Origin: JANQIO01 sp043513815
GTDB lineage: Bacteria; Pseudomonadota; Gammaproteobacteria; Pseudomonadales; Halieaceae
DNA: 64,000 nucleotides
Direction: 5' to 3'
Assembly: GCA_043513815.1 (NCBI GenBank)
Contig: CP121313.1
Span: forward strand, 2,356,001 to 2,420,000
Both the position numbers and the translations under genes were made by a program. How positions within the stretch are numbered: position 1 is the first letter of the stretch; each line of letters opens with the position of its first letter. Under the pieces are notes generated by a model. That model had not been told where the DNA came from. It did not search any database and worked only from the letters and a program-made list of their open reading frames with translations. Shown here piece by piece: positions 53,279 to 61,646 of the stretch.

Positions 53279-54002
53279 AGGCTTCCGGGTCGAGCCGGCG
53301 CATTTCCGCCTCGATCCATGTCTCCACTTCTTGCATCATTTCATTAGGCTTGCGCCCCTCGGAGGGTATCGGCGCGCCGAAAGACACGTCGATGGTACCT
53401 GGGATTAGACGGAATGTGCGCCGCGGCCAGCAACGACCCGAGGTGACTGCGATCGGTATGATGCTGGCGCCGGTGTCCACCGCCAGGCGCGTGGCGCCGG
53501 TCTTGTAAACGCCCTGCTGGCCACGGGCGGTACGAGTACCCTCAGGGAACATGATAACCCACACACCCTTCGCCATGAGCTCCTTGCCCTGGGCCGCGAC
53601 CTTGTTCCAGGCCTCTGAGCGCTTGCTGCGGTCGATGTGAATCATATCCAGCCGCCCTATCGCCCAACCAAAGAATGGAATCATCAGCAGCTCTTTTTTG
53701 AAAACATAGGCCAGCGGGTGGGTCGCCAGCGTCGGAAAAGCGAAGGTCTCCCAGGTGGACTGGTGCTTGGGGCACAGGATGACCGGTTCGTTGGACTCCG
53801 CGGAGGGCAGGTTTTCATAGCCGTGGAGGCGGTACTTCACGCCGCCGATCAAACGTGCCGCATGGGTAATCTGATGCAACCAGCCTATCGCCAGTCGGTA
53901 CAAGGGCCGACCCCGCATAAAAATCGACAGCAGCACAATAAACAGTGCATAGGGGATCACACTGATTGATAGCCAGAGCAGGAACACTGCGCCTCGAATC
54001 AT
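53271..54002 (-). CDS. plsC: 1-acyl-sn-glycerol-3-phosphate acyltransferase, longer PlsC type
   Basis: Predicted 243 residues with an N-terminal membrane span (about 8-28), then KHQSTWETFAFP, where the catalytic His is followed by four residues and Glu rather than the usual Asp, and FPEGTRTARGQQG as the substrate motif. It makes phosphatidic acid from lysophosphatidic acid. ATG at 54002 overlaps the preceding hydrolase stop (ATGA), and the 3' end overlaps the next hydrolase gene, so three minus-strand genes form one coupled unit. Confidence 0.89.
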   Translation of the reverse strand: MIRGAVFLLWLSISVIPYALFIVLLSIFMRGRPLYRLAIGWLHQITHAARLIGGVKYRLHGYENLPSAESNEPVILCPKHQSTWETFAFPTLATHPLAYVFKKELLMIPFFGWAIGRLDMIHIDRSKRSEAWNKVAAQGKELMAKGVWVIMFPEGTRTARGQQGVYKTGATRLAVDTGASIIPIAVTSGRCWPRRTFRLIPGTIDVSFGAPIPSEGRKPNEMMQEVETWIEAEMRRLDPEAYA

Positions 54003-55084
54003 GCAGCGGCCTCACTGGTGGACACATCCCGGTGGGCGTTCATGAAACGCTCAATCTGGTCGAAGGCATGGCGGGCCTCCTCCATGTCGCGCCCCACGAA
54101 GATGTGCCAAACATGCAGCATATGGCCCCAGGCTTGCAGCTCCACCGGGGAACCCTGGGAACGAGCCTTGTTGACGTAGCGCACGGCGTCATCCAGCAGC
54201 ATTTCCTGGGCGCTGACATGCACCAGGGTGGGCGGCAGGTTGGCAAGGTCCCCATAGACGGGGGACACGCTGGGATTACGCGGCGCTATGCGGTTGTTGA
54301 ACAGGTTGATCAGTCTCAGCAGCAGCTTCGGCACCCGGTTCATCTTGCCGAACATCGGGCCCAGCATATGATCACTGGCGACATTGGTTTTGAGACTCGG
54401 GCTGGCAAAGGTATTGTCAGTTGCCGGCGACAGCGCTATGACGCCGTTAGGTGCAGCAATGTCCTGCTCGCGTATCCAATGGGACAGGGACAGGCTGAGG
54501 TTGCCCCCGGCCGAGTCGCCGGAAACAAACATCTCTCTGGCCGCACCTGGCCCCTGGGGCCCGGTGTCCAGCAGCCAGCGATAGGCTGCCCGGCAGTCGT
54601 CAATGCCGGCCTGACGCGGGTGCTCAGGCATCAGCCGGTAATCCAGGGAGAACACCGCGCCCCCGTAGCGGCGCGCGTACTCCGTGGTAATGGCGCGGTG
54701 ACTGAGGGGGCTGCCGGCGATGAATGCACCGCCGTGGATGTACAGCAGACGCCGCGACGGGTCGGCGCCGGGTGCCAGCACCCATTCGCCGCGCAGACCA
54801 TCGCTGTCCACCGGGATGATCTCGCCCTCGAAATCGACTTCTTCCCCCAGCGCATCCATGCTCTCCCGCATCACGGCCAGCTGCTGTCGGCGCGATACCG
54901 ACTGGAGGGCGCTAGTCATGTCACCGAGTGAGGCGATAGCGTCAAAATGCGCCTGGCTGGGCTCCCTGCCCTCGTTGAGCGTGTCTGGTCTCGGCGTATC
55001 GTAGATGGCCAGATCTTCCCCACGTAAAACAAAGATATTGATTATCACCAGGACCGCAACAACAGCTATCAGTAACCAGATCAT
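53999..55084 (-). CDS. Alpha/beta hydrolase, hormone-sensitive-lipase-like
   Basis: Predicted 361 residues with an N-terminal membrane segment (about 2-19). The HGG oxyanion motif (LLYIHGGAFIAGSPLSHR), the nucleophile elbow FVSGDSAGGNLSLSL and a C-terminal catalytic His candidate (WGHMLHVWHIF) fit the bacterial HSL (family IV) esterases. First gene of the unit with plsC and the second hydrolase; the trio suggests lipid remodelling, which is inference. Starts at ATG 55084. Confidence 0.88.
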   Translation of the reverse strand: MIWLLIAVVAVLVIINIFVLRGEDLAIYDTPRPDTLNEGREPSQAHFDAIASLGDMTSALQSVSRRQQLAVMRESMDALGEEVDFEGEIIPVDSDGLRGEWVLAPGADPSRRLLYIHGGAFIAGSPLSHRAITTEYARRYGGAVFSLDYRLMPEHPRQAGIDDCRAAYRWLLDTGPQGPGAAREMFVSGDSAGGNLSLSLSHWIREQDIAAPNGVIALSPATDNTFASPSLKTNVASDHMLGPMFGKMNRVPKLLLRLINLFNNRIAPRNPSVSPVYGDLANLPPTLVHVSAQEMLLDDAVRYVNKARSQGSPVELQAWGHMLHVWHIFVGRDMEEARHAFDQIERFMNAHRDVSTSEAAA

Positions 55085-55247
55085 TATTATTTCTCCCGAA
55101 ATGACTTGCGCTGGCGCCTCCGGCGGCCGCCAGATGACAGCGCCGTGCTCGGTCCAGCGTATCGCCGCGAATATGCAATGCTGCTGTTCAACAACGAAGA
55201 CGCGATTTAACCTATTATAAATGCCGGTTGCAAACGGGAAGTAGGCG

Positions 55248-56210
55248 ATGGACTGGACTTACAACAAGGGCCTGCACGAACTGGGCAATGGCAGCTATGC
55301 CTGGCTGGCGCCCGACGGCTCCTGGGGCTGGAGCAACGCCGGACTCATTACCGACGGCGAGGAGTCCCTGCTGGTCGATACCCTGTTCGACCTGGCGCTC
55401 ACCCGGGAGATGCTGACGGCCATGCGTGACGCCGCGCCTCTGGCGGCGACCTCCTTTGACCGACTGGTCAACACCCATGCCAACGGCGACCACTGCCACG
55501 GCAATGAACTGGTGGGCGACGCCGAAATCATTGCCTCCGTCGCCTCAGCCGAGGAGATGAATGAACTACCCCCGGACGCACTGGCGGCCTTCATGGCCAT
55601 GGCCGATGAGCTGGGGCCGGCGGGCGCTTACCTGCGGCACTGCTTCGGCGCGTTTCAGTTTGACGGCATCCGCTTTTCACCACCCACCCGCACCTTCAGC
55701 GGTGAACTCACGGTCACCGTGGGTGACAAGCCGGTCGAACTGATCGAAGTGGGGCCGGCCCATACCCGCGGCGATGTGCTGGTGCTGAGCCCCGCGGATC
55801 GCACCGTATTCACAGGCGATATTCTGTTTATCGATGGAACGCCCATCATGTGGCAAGGGCCGGTGGCCAACTGGATTGCCGCCTGCGAACGCATTGAGGC
55901 CATGGACGTGGAGTCCATCGTGCCGGGCCACGGCCCGATCACCGACAAGGACGGCGTGCGCCGGGTGCGAGAGTACCTGGGCTTCGTCCACGACGAGGCC
56001 AGAATGCGCTATGAGGCCGGCATGACCGCCTTTGAGGCGGCGAAAGATATCGAACTCGGCGCCTTCGCCGGCTGGCGGGATGCCGAGCGCATCGCCGTCA
56101 ACGTCAACACGCTTTACAAAGAGTTCAACAATAGCTCCCAGGCTTCTGATATTATTGAACTTTTTACACAAATGGCAGCACTGGCGGGATTTGAGCCGGC
56201 CGTCCCGTAG
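55248..56210 (+). CDS. Metallo-beta-lactamase-fold hydrolase
   Basis: Predicted 320 residues. The zinc motif is THANGDHCHGNEL (about 84-96), a HxNxDH variant in which the second His of the classical HxHxDH is Asn; GPAHTRGDVLVLSP and VPGHGPITD supply the remaining His ligands. This variant is common in a subgroup of hydrolases of unknown substrate and resembles neither a true beta-lactamase nor glyoxalase II. ATG at 55248 (MDWTYNKGL) fits the fold start. Stand-alone gene. Confidence 0.88.
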   Translation: MDWTYNKGLHELGNGSYAWLAPDGSWGWSNAGLITDGEESLLVDTLFDLALTREMLTAMRDAAPLAATSFDRLVNTHANGDHCHGNELVGDAEIIASVASAEEMNELPPDALAAFMAMADELGPAGAYLRHCFGAFQFDGIRFSPPTRTFSGELTVTVGDKPVELIEVGPAHTRGDVLVLSPADRTVFTGDILFIDGTPIMWQGPVANWIAACERIEAMDVESIVPGHGPITDKDGVRRVREYLGFVHDEARMRYEAGMTAFEAAKDIELGAFAGWRDAERIAVNVNTLYKEFNNSSQASDIIELFTQMAALAGFEPAVP

Positions 56211-56314
56211 GGGCCACAGCGGGTTATCCGGTGCGCAGAGGGCGCCAGCCCGGTAGACTACATAGCCTTCATCCACTCAGTGACCTGCCGCCTAGCGGGC
56301 AGCTTTGGAATACC

Positions 56315-57859
56315 ATGGGAAGAATTGGATACGTGTTCATCGTCGGTCTGGCCGCTCTCCTGATCGGGGTTGGCCTGCTTTACCGGGCACCTGGCGACCA
56401 GCCTGCTGACGCCTCAGTCGCGTCCGGCGAGTCAGCGGCGTCAGCTAACGTCCAGGGGCCAGATAGCGAGACGCAGGCAGTGCCCTTGGCGAAGGGCCGC
56501 AAATCCCTGGACTACCTGAACCAGGTGACGCAGAAAGCGCCTAGAAAGTTCGCTGAAATGCGCGAAGCGAACGTCTTGCGGGCGCTGGTCACCCACAGCA
56601 AGACGTTCTATTTCTTCGATGGCGCCACACAGCGCGGGCTCTCACACGATGCACTGGTAGAATTCGAGAAGTTCCTGAACAAGGAGCTCAAGACCAAGAC
56701 GATCAAAATGCGAGTGGTCTTTATTCCCGTGACCCGTGACCAGCTGCTGCCGGCACTGGAAGCCGGCTACGGAGATCTGGCGGTGGCCAACCTGACCGTC
56801 ACCCCGGCGCGCGCGCAGCAGGTCGACTTTTCCCGCCCCATCAACCGGAATGTCAGCGAAATAGTCGTAACGGGCGCCCATACGGAGCCTGTAACGGACA
56901 CCGACGCGCTATCGGGCCGGGTGGTACACACTCGCAAATCCAGCAGCTACTACCAGAGTCTCGAAGCCCTCAGCGAAAAACTTGTCGGTCGCGAAATGGA
57001 GCCCATCAAGATCGTGACCGTAGACGAGCACCTGGAGGATGAAGACCTGCTGGAAATGGTCAATGCCGGCTTGATCGAAACCATTGTTATGGACTCCCAC
57101 AAAGCGCAGTTCTGGGACCAGATTTTTGAAGATATCCGCGTACACGACGACGTGCGCCTGCGCGACGGAGGCAACATTGGCTGGGCAATGCGCAAGGACT
57201 CCCCTGAGCTCAAGACCATGGTAGACAAGTTCCTGAAGCGCAATGGTGCGGGCACGCTGCTGGGCAACATCCTCCTCAAACGCTACCTGGGGGAGAACAG
57301 CTACATCAGCAACCACCTCGCCTCCCCCGAGATGAAGAAGTTCAACAACACCGCGCACCTGTTCCAGAAGTACGCCGCCCAGTATGACTTTGACTGGCTG
57401 ATGGTGATGTCACAGGCCTACCAGGAGTCGCGGCTGGATCAGAACGCCCGCAGTCATACCGGCGCGGTGGGCATTATGCAAATGCTGCCCAGCACCGCAG
57501 CTGACAAGAACGTGGGGATCGAGGACATCAACAAGCTGGAAAACAACATTCACGCCGGCAACAAGTACCTGCGCTTCATTCGCGACCGCTACTTTGAAGA
57601 TGAGCCCATGACGGACCTCAACAAGACCCTGTTCTCCTTCGCAGCCTACAACGCCGGCCCCGCAAAAGTTGCGCGACTGCGCCGCGAGGCCGCGCGCGAA
57701 GGCCTCGATCCGAACGTGTGGTTCGACAATGTGGAAGTCATCGCGGCCAGGCGCATCGGCCGCGAAACCGTGCAGTACGTCAGCAACATCTACAAGTACT
57801 GGGTGGCCTACCGTCTGAGCCGCGATACCCTCAAGGAATCGCTAGCCGCCGCGGCCTAG
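56315..57859 (+). CDS. mltF: Membrane-bound lytic murein transglycosylase F
   Basis: Predicted 514 residues. N-terminal membrane/lipid anchor region (about 6-24), a solute-binding-protein-3-like domain (about 90-320), then a Slt-type lytic transglycosylase domain with the catalytic Glu in SQAYQESRLDQNARSHTGAVGIMQMLPST (about residue 370) and AYNAGPAKVARLR. Domain order and length match MltF, which cleaves glycan strands at the cell envelope, with the sensor domain regulating activity. ATG at 56315 is chosen. A tiny open frame (57917-57979) follows but is not supported. Confidence 0.94.
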   Translation: MGRIGYVFIVGLAALLIGVGLLYRAPGDQPADASVASGESAASANVQGPDSETQAVPLAKGRKSLDYLNQVTQKAPRKFAEMREANVLRALVTHSKTFYFFDGATQRGLSHDALVEFEKFLNKELKTKTIKMRVVFIPVTRDQLLPALEAGYGDLAVANLTVTPARAQQVDFSRPINRNVSEIVVTGAHTEPVTDTDALSGRVVHTRKSSSYYQSLEALSEKLVGREMEPIKIVTVDEHLEDEDLLEMVNAGLIETIVMDSHKAQFWDQIFEDIRVHDDVRLRDGGNIGWAMRKDSPELKTMVDKFLKRNGAGTLLGNILLKRYLGENSYISNHLASPEMKKFNNTAHLFQKYAAQYDFDWLMVMSQAYQESRLDQNARSHTGAVGIMQMLPSTAADKNVGIEDINKLENNIHAGNKYLRFIRDRYFEDEPMTDLNKTLFSFAAYNAGPAKVARLRREAAREGLDPNVWFDNVEVIAARRIGRETVQYVSNIYKYWVAYRLSRDTLKESLAAAA

Positions 57860-57972
57860 CCTGCCGGCATTTCCTGGCAACTCTTCACGTATCACCCCAG
57901 GGAGCAAACGTGCTCTATGGACTGCGCGGCCTGCTTTGAACAGGAGTTGCGCCGCCTGGTGCGGGCTGCCCT

Positions 57973-58743
57973 TCAGTAGGCGGCTCCACCGTCAATCTTG
58001 ATGATGGCGCCGGTGGTATAGCTGCCGGCTTCGCTGGCCAGGAACAGCGCGGCCCCCACCACTTCTTCCGGCTGGCCTACCCGCCCCAGCGGCACCATGG
58101 ACTTGAACATCTCCACCACTTCCGGCGTCCAGGCCTTGGAGATGTCAGTGGCAAAGGGGCCCGGCATGATGCAGTTGCAACGCACTTTCGGCGCATAGGC
58201 CCGCGCGATGGACTGGGTGAGGTTGTTGAGTCCGGCCTTGGCAGTGCCATAGGGGATTTCAGAGGGAGTGGGTGACACCGCGGCAATACTGCTGACATTG
58301 ATGATACTGCCACCCTCGCCCGCCGCCATACGTTCGCCCACCACCGCCGACAGGCGGAAAGGCCCCGCCAGGTTCACGGCACTCACCTTGTCCCACAATT
58401 CGCGGCTAATGCTGGTCAGGGAAGCGTAGAGAGGTGACATACCCGCATTGTTGACCAGTACGTCAATACGACCGAAACGTTGGTAGACGGCGTCAACCAG
58501 GGCGTCACAGGCGTCCCAGTCTCCTACATGGCAAGCAATACCGAGACACTCCCTGCCAGTCTCAGTCGCGATCTCCGCTGCAGTGGCGTCACAGGCGTCC
58601 TGCTTGCGCGAACTGACTACTACCGTGGCGCCCGCCTCGGCGAAAGCACGGCACATGGTTTTGCCGAGCCCGCGACTGCCGCCGGTTACCACGATCACCT
58701 TGTCAGTCAGGTCAAAATGCGCGGCCGTTTTTTCTGTGTTCAT
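57973..58743 (-). CDS. Short-chain dehydrogenase/reductase (SDR)
   Basis: Predicted 256 residues from ATG 58743. Classical SDR: the cofactor motif TGGSRGLGKTMC, NNAG in the middle (VLVNNAGMSPLY), the catalytic Ser in INVSSIAAVS and the YxxxK motif in PYGTAKAGLNN. Likely oxidises a hydroxyacyl or secondary alcohol with NAD(P). It is the last of three consecutive SDR genes on the minus strand, 33 bases downstream of the next. Confidence 0.92.
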   Translation of the reverse strand: MNTEKTAAHFDLTDKVIVVTGGSRGLGKTMCRAFAEAGATVVVSSRKQDACDATAAEIATETGRECLGIACHVGDWDACDALVDAVYQRFGRIDVLVNNAGMSPLYASLTSISRELWDKVSAVNLAGPFRLSAVVGERMAAGEGGSIINVSSIAAVSPTPSEIPYGTAKAGLNNLTQSIARAYAPKVRCNCIMPGPFATDISKAWTPEVVEMFKSMVPLGRVGQPEEVVGAALFLASEAGSYTTGAIIKIDGGAAY

Positions 58744-58776
58744 AGCAATCTCTTCTAGCAAATCATGGTCAGGGGA

Positions 58777-59553
58777 TCAGGCATTGCGAATGGTTACGCC
58801 GCCATCCGCCACCAGGGTAGCGCCGGTGATAAAGCTGGAAGCGGGCAAGGCCAGGTGCAGGATAGCGTGCGCGATTTCTTCCGGATCGGCGTAGCGCCGC
58901 AGCGCCGTGCGGCGCTGGGCAAAAGTCTGCTTGTCAGCCTCCGGTATTGCCTCGGTGATGCTGGTGCGCACCGGGCCCGGGCACACCGCATTGACGGTAA
59001 TCCCCTCCTTGCCCAGATCCACCGCCAGCGCCCGGGTCAGACCGACCGCAGCGTGCTTGGCGACCACGTAGGCACTGTTGAAGCGGGTCGCACCGAGCCC
59101 CTCGGTGGAGGCCAGGTTGACGATGCGCGGATGTTCGGACTCCCGCAGGGCCGGCAGCGCTGTGCGCGCGGCCCAGGCCTGGGCTTCCACCATGACGGCC
59201 AGGGAAGAATCCCAGGAGTTGGCGTAGTCGTCGGCATCGATTGCCGCCGGGATGGCAAAGCCTGCGTTGTTGACCAGGATATCGAGCCCCCCCAGGGCAT
59301 CTATGACCGCCGTGACGACGTCTGTGACGCGGTCTCGGTCCGCGAGATCAACCTCAAAGGTGTAAACCTCAGACCCCGCTGCCTTGAGTGTTTCTTGCAG
59401 CGACTGCAGCGCACCCAGGTCGCGATCCAGCAGCGCAAGCTGGGCGCCCTCGTCGGCAAACAGGCAGGCGGTGGCTCGGCCAATGCCACTGCCGGCGCCG
59501 GTAATGATCACCCGGCTACCGCGTATGGATCGGCTCAGCTTGCTGAGTGGCAT
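58777..59553 (-). CDS. Short-chain dehydrogenase/reductase (SDR)
   Basis: Predicted 258 residues. ITGAGSGIGRATACLFADEGAQLALLDRD gives the Rossmann start with an Asp after strand 2 that favours NAD+. LVNNAGFAIP, the catalytic Ser in VNLASTEGLG and the Tyr-x-x-x-Lys in SAYVVAKHAAVG follow. It is 12 bases downstream of the upstream SDR gene, so it is one operon. Reaction unknown; such trios often act on steroid, terpenoid or hydroxyacyl substrates. Confidence 0.92.
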   Translation of the reverse strand: MPLSKLSRSIRGSRVIITGAGSGIGRATACLFADEGAQLALLDRDLGALQSLQETLKAAGSEVYTFEVDLADRDRVTDVVTAVIDALGGLDILVNNAGFAIPAAIDADDYANSWDSSLAVMVEAQAWAARTALPALRESEHPRIVNLASTEGLGATRFNSAYVVAKHAAVGLTRALAVDLGKEGITVNAVCPGPVRTSITEAIPEADKQTFAQRRTALRRYADPEEIAHAILHLALPASSFITGATLVADGGVTIRNA

Positions 59554-59565
59554 TGCCCAGCGCCG

Positions 59566-60339
59566 CTAGGAAGCGGCAATCACACCGCCGTCCATGACGA
59601 TGGTGTGGCCACACAGGTAGTTGCTGGCTTTAGAGCAGAGGTAGATCGTGGTACCCGCGGCATCTTCCGGACGCCCCAGTCGACGGATGGGCTGCTCGGT
59701 AACTTCCATCGCCTCGGGGTCCTCCGGCAACAGGAAAGCGGTCATCTTGCTCGGGAAAAAGCCGGGGGCAATGCCATTGATATTGATGTTGTCCGGCCCG
59801 AGGTCCGCCGCCATATGCCGGGTGAGCTGGATCACTGCCGCCTTGCTGGCGGAGTAGGAGTAGTTCTCCATGCCCGGGTGAGTAATACCGTTGATGGAGG
59901 CGATATTCACCACCCGCGAAGGGTTGTCGCGGCTACCGGCTGCCCGCAGGGCGGGCAGGAAACGCTGGGTGAGGAAGAAAATGGATTTGACGTTGAGATC
60001 CATTACCTTGTCCCAGCCCTGCTCAGGAAATTCGTCCACCGGCGCGCCCCAGGTAGCGCCGGCATTGTTGATAAGAATGTCGATCTTGTCCTCCCGGGCG
60101 AGCACTGCATCTGCAAAGGCGTTGACCCCTTCCATGCTGGACAGGTCCGACTGGATGGCAATGCATTCACCAAGCTCCGACAGGGTCGCTGCCGTGTCGT
60201 CCAACTGCGGCTGCTTGCGGGCAGTGATATAGGTCTTCACACCGTTCTCCACAAAGCCGCGGGCAATCATGGCACCAATCCCGGTGCTGCCCCCGGTCAC
60301 CACCGCTACCTTGCCACTCACATCAAACAAATCCTTCAT
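59566..60339 (-). CDS. Short-chain dehydrogenase/reductase (SDR)
   Basis: Predicted 257 residues from ATG 60339, which has GGGAGG seven bases upstream. TGGSTGIGAMIARGFVENGVKTYITARKQ has an Arg-Lys pair after strand 2 that suggests NADP(H). Catalytic Ser in VNIASINGIT and YSYSASKAAVIQL complete the site. Homologous proteins include FabG-like reductases acting on 3-oxoacyl substrates. First of the SDR trio; the upstream 150-base gap holds a REP-like element. Confidence 0.92.
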   Translation of the reverse strand: MKDLFDVSGKVAVVTGGSTGIGAMIARGFVENGVKTYITARKQPQLDDTAATLSELGECIAIQSDLSSMEGVNAFADAVLAREDKIDILINNAGATWGAPVDEFPEQGWDKVMDLNVKSIFFLTQRFLPALRAAGSRDNPSRVVNIASINGITHPGMENYSYSASKAAVIQLTRHMAADLGPDNININGIAPGFFPSKMTAFLLPEDPEAMEVTEQPIRRLGRPEDAAGTTIYLCSKASNYLCGHTIVMDGGVIAAS

Positions 60340-60355
60340 CAATTCCTCCCGTAGA

Positions 60356-60444
60356 TGGGGACAGACCACGTTTCTGAACGAATTCGTGCTGTCGTAAAAA
60401 TATCGGCAACAGACCATATTTGCGCGCCGGCATGGTCTGCCCCC
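60356..60444. repeat. REP-like palindromic repeat element
   Basis: TGGGGACAGACCACGTTT (60356-60373) and CAACAGACCATATTT (60408-60422 region) share the core ACAGACCA. CAGACCAT (60410-60417) pairs with ATGGTCTG (60432-60439) across a 14-base centre, giving a hairpin, followed by CCCCC. Sequences of the type GGGGACAGACCACGTTT recur as REP-type repeats near RAYT (REP-associated tyrosine transposase) genes in many proteobacteria; I rely on memory for that. It lies between the acyl-CoA dehydrogenase stop (60491) and the SDR start (60339). No transposase gene is present here. Confidence 0.7.
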
Positions 60445-60490
60445 GATTAGCTGATTCTACTTTTATGCTCAAAACGTGGGCTGGCCCCAA

Positions 60491-61636
60491 TCAGGCGGCG
60501 GTGTCGAGGAGCAGATTGGCGAGGCGCTTGCGGTGGTGCCAGGCGTCGCCGAACTGCTGCTGCGAATACTGGGCCCGGCGAATGTAGAGCTGGGCGTCGC
60601 ACTCGTAGGTGAAGCCCATGCCACCGTGAAACTGAACCGCCCGGTCGCCAGCAAAGGTCAGCGCCTCCACGGCCTGGGCTTTGGCCATGCGGCAGGCAAT
60701 CTCCGTATCCCGGTCCAGCTCACTGCCGGCGTCCGCCTCATCAAGCAGGGTTGCCGCGTGATAGATAAGGCTACGGGCCGCATCCAGGCCGCAGAGCATG
60801 TCGACAGTAGGATGCTTTAGCGCCTGGTAGGCTCCAATCAACTTACCGAACTGTTTGCGGGTCTTGAGGTAGTCGACCACAGTGTCCAGGCAGGCCCCGG
60901 TGCTGCCGGTGGCCTCCGCAGCTACCAGCAGCGCGCCGAGTAACCTGAGGTCGCGCAACACAACGTCGGCATTGCCGGCATCGAGTAGCTGGGTCGCGGG
61001 CACGCTGACACCCTGCAGTGATACTTTTGCCGCGCGCTTGGTTTCATCGAGCATCTGATGGGGAGTGATGGCCCCTTCCCCCAACTGCTCCTGTTCTACC
61101 ATCAGCAGGGCGCTGCTGCCTTCCAGCTCACACCAGACAACATATAGCGTCGCGACTGCGGCATCGGCCACAAACCACTTCTCACCGACCAGGCTGATGT
61201 TGTCGCCGTCCCGGGTCGCCTGGCAGCTGGTGGTGTCCGTTCCCCAGTCACCATTGTCCAGCAACGCCAGGGTCGCCGGAGTACCGGCAGCCAGCTGCGG
61301 CAGCCACTGTTCCTGCTGACCGGACTGACTCCCACGCATGATCGCCTCGGCCGCCAGAGTGGTGCTGAACAATGGCGTGGATAGCAGGGCGCGGCCCATA
61401 CTCTCGGCAATGGGCACCAGGCTGCCAAAGCCGAGTCCCGCACCGCCGAATGCTTCCGGGATCGCCAGGCCGGGCCAGCCCAGCGCCACCATCTCGTCCC
61501 AGGTCGCGGGATCAAAACCGCTGTCGCTGGACAGCAAGGCACGTACGGCAGAAATAGGAGACTTCTCCCGGCAAAACTCCCGGGCACTATCCAGAATCAT
61601 CGTCTGTTCGTCAGAAAAACTCAGAGCATTTGACAT
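60491..61636 (-). CDS. Acyl-CoA dehydrogenase-family protein
   Basis: Predicted 381 residues from ATG 61636 with GAGGT upstream. N-terminal helical domain starts SFSDEQTMILDSAREF; the middle has GFGSLVPIAESMGRALLSTP; the C-terminal domain has RKQFGKLIGAYQALKHPTVDML and AVQFHGGMGFTYECDAQLYIRRA, the FAD-binding and catalytic region. This is the small-subunit type that often pairs with the neighbouring one in a heterotetramer acting on branched or sterol side-chain CoA esters. The gene is directly downstream of 61647-62864 (10-base gap). Confidence 0.9.
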   Translation of the reverse strand: MSNALSFSDEQTMILDSAREFCREKSPISAVRALLSSDSGFDPATWDEMVALGWPGLAIPEAFGGAGLGFGSLVPIAESMGRALLSTPLFSTTLAAEAIMRGSQSGQQEQWLPQLAAGTPATLALLDNGDWGTDTTSCQATRDGDNISLVGEKWFVADAAVATLYVVWCELEGSSALLMVEQEQLGEGAITPHQMLDETKRAAKVSLQGVSVPATQLLDAGNADVVLRDLRLLGALLVAAEATGSTGACLDTVVDYLKTRKQFGKLIGAYQALKHPTVDMLCGLDAARSLIYHAATLLDEADAGSELDRDTEIACRMAKAQAVEALTFAGDRAVQFHGGMGFTYECDAQLYIRRAQYSQQQFGDAWHHRKRLANLLLDTAA

Positions 61637-61646
61637 GGTCACACCT

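Noticed and set aside
57917..57979. Tiny open frame of 20 codons (MDCAACFEQEL...) after mltF
   Set aside because: Too short to judge, with only a distant GGGAG and overlap with the end of the SDR gene; no family recognised.
58765..60354. Long plus-strand open frame of over 500 codons across two SDR genes
   Set aside because: The minus strand carries complete SDR enzymes with cofactor and YxxxK motifs in this stretch; the plus frame has none.
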